Below, piece after piece: positions 63,972 through 64,000 of a DNA stretch of 64,000 nt. The stretch spans positions 1,557,501 through 1,621,500 of the forward strand of contig NC_134747.1 of the NCBI RefSeq assembly GCF_050436995.1, read 5' to 3'. The DNA is from Anticarsia gemmatalis (Eukaryota; Arthropoda; Insecta; Lepidoptera; Erebidae). Every line of letters begins with the position of its first letter. Positions within the stretch are counted from its first letter, which is position 1. A program made the translations under genes and the position numbers. Below the pieces are notes generated by a model. That model did not search any database and was not told where the DNA came from. It saw only the letters and a program-made list of their open reading frames with translations.

Positions 63972-64000
63972 GTACACCATTAATCAAGATCAAGCTTCTA

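Overview
The window looks like nuclear DNA of a moth or butterfly (Lepidoptera, quite possibly a noctuid-type moth). Compact, GC-rich exons sit in AT-rich introns with GT..AG borders. The spaces between are full of repeats typical of lepidopteran genomes: tRNA-derived SINEs, 5S rRNA-derived SINEs, foldback MITEs, a mariner relic, LINE 3' ends and an LTR-retrotransposon gag. The species assignment is an inference; no mitochondrial or rRNA marker is present.

Region 1 (1-19,936, minus strand) is the 5' two-thirds of a DOCK-C family gene (vertebrate DOCK6/7/8, Drosophila Zir), a guanine-nucleotide exchange factor for Rho-family GTPases. I placed 23 consecutive coding exons by splice sites and codon phase. 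All phases agree and give about 1,245 codons that follow DOCK7 from near its N-terminus, through the DHR-1/C2 domain, into the helical region before the catalytic DHR-2 domain. The first coding exon (about 15-20 residues) was not found, and the DHR-2 exons lie left of the window. The last exon in view runs straight into a tandem array of at least 12.7 nearly identical 145-bp units (1-1840). Each unit copies 123 bp of that exon plus 22 bp that keeps its splice donor. Because 145 is not a multiple of 3, unspliced read-through would add 55 foreign residues and then stop before DHR-2. This is the most unusual structure in the window.

Region 2 (about 20-24 kb) has no confident exon. A candidate plus-strand 5' exon lies near 24.1-24.4 kb, ending in a consensus splice donor (GAT|GTAAGT).

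Region 3 (24.4-62.8 kb) is AT-rich and reads like long introns or intergenic DNA. It holds one well-supported plus-strand exon coding a proline-rich segment (51,268-51,418), one convincing minus-strand exon of unknown gene (58,057-58,165), a GC-rich pocket with two CRE-type TGACGTCA/TTACGTCA sites (42.3 kb), several hairpins, and a block duplicated in part at 54.4, 54.8 and 56.2 kb.

Region 4 (62,850-63,971, plus) is an intact gag-type ORF of an LTR retrotransposon with a CX2CX9HX4C zinc-binding motif. Its pol genes would lie beyond the right edge.
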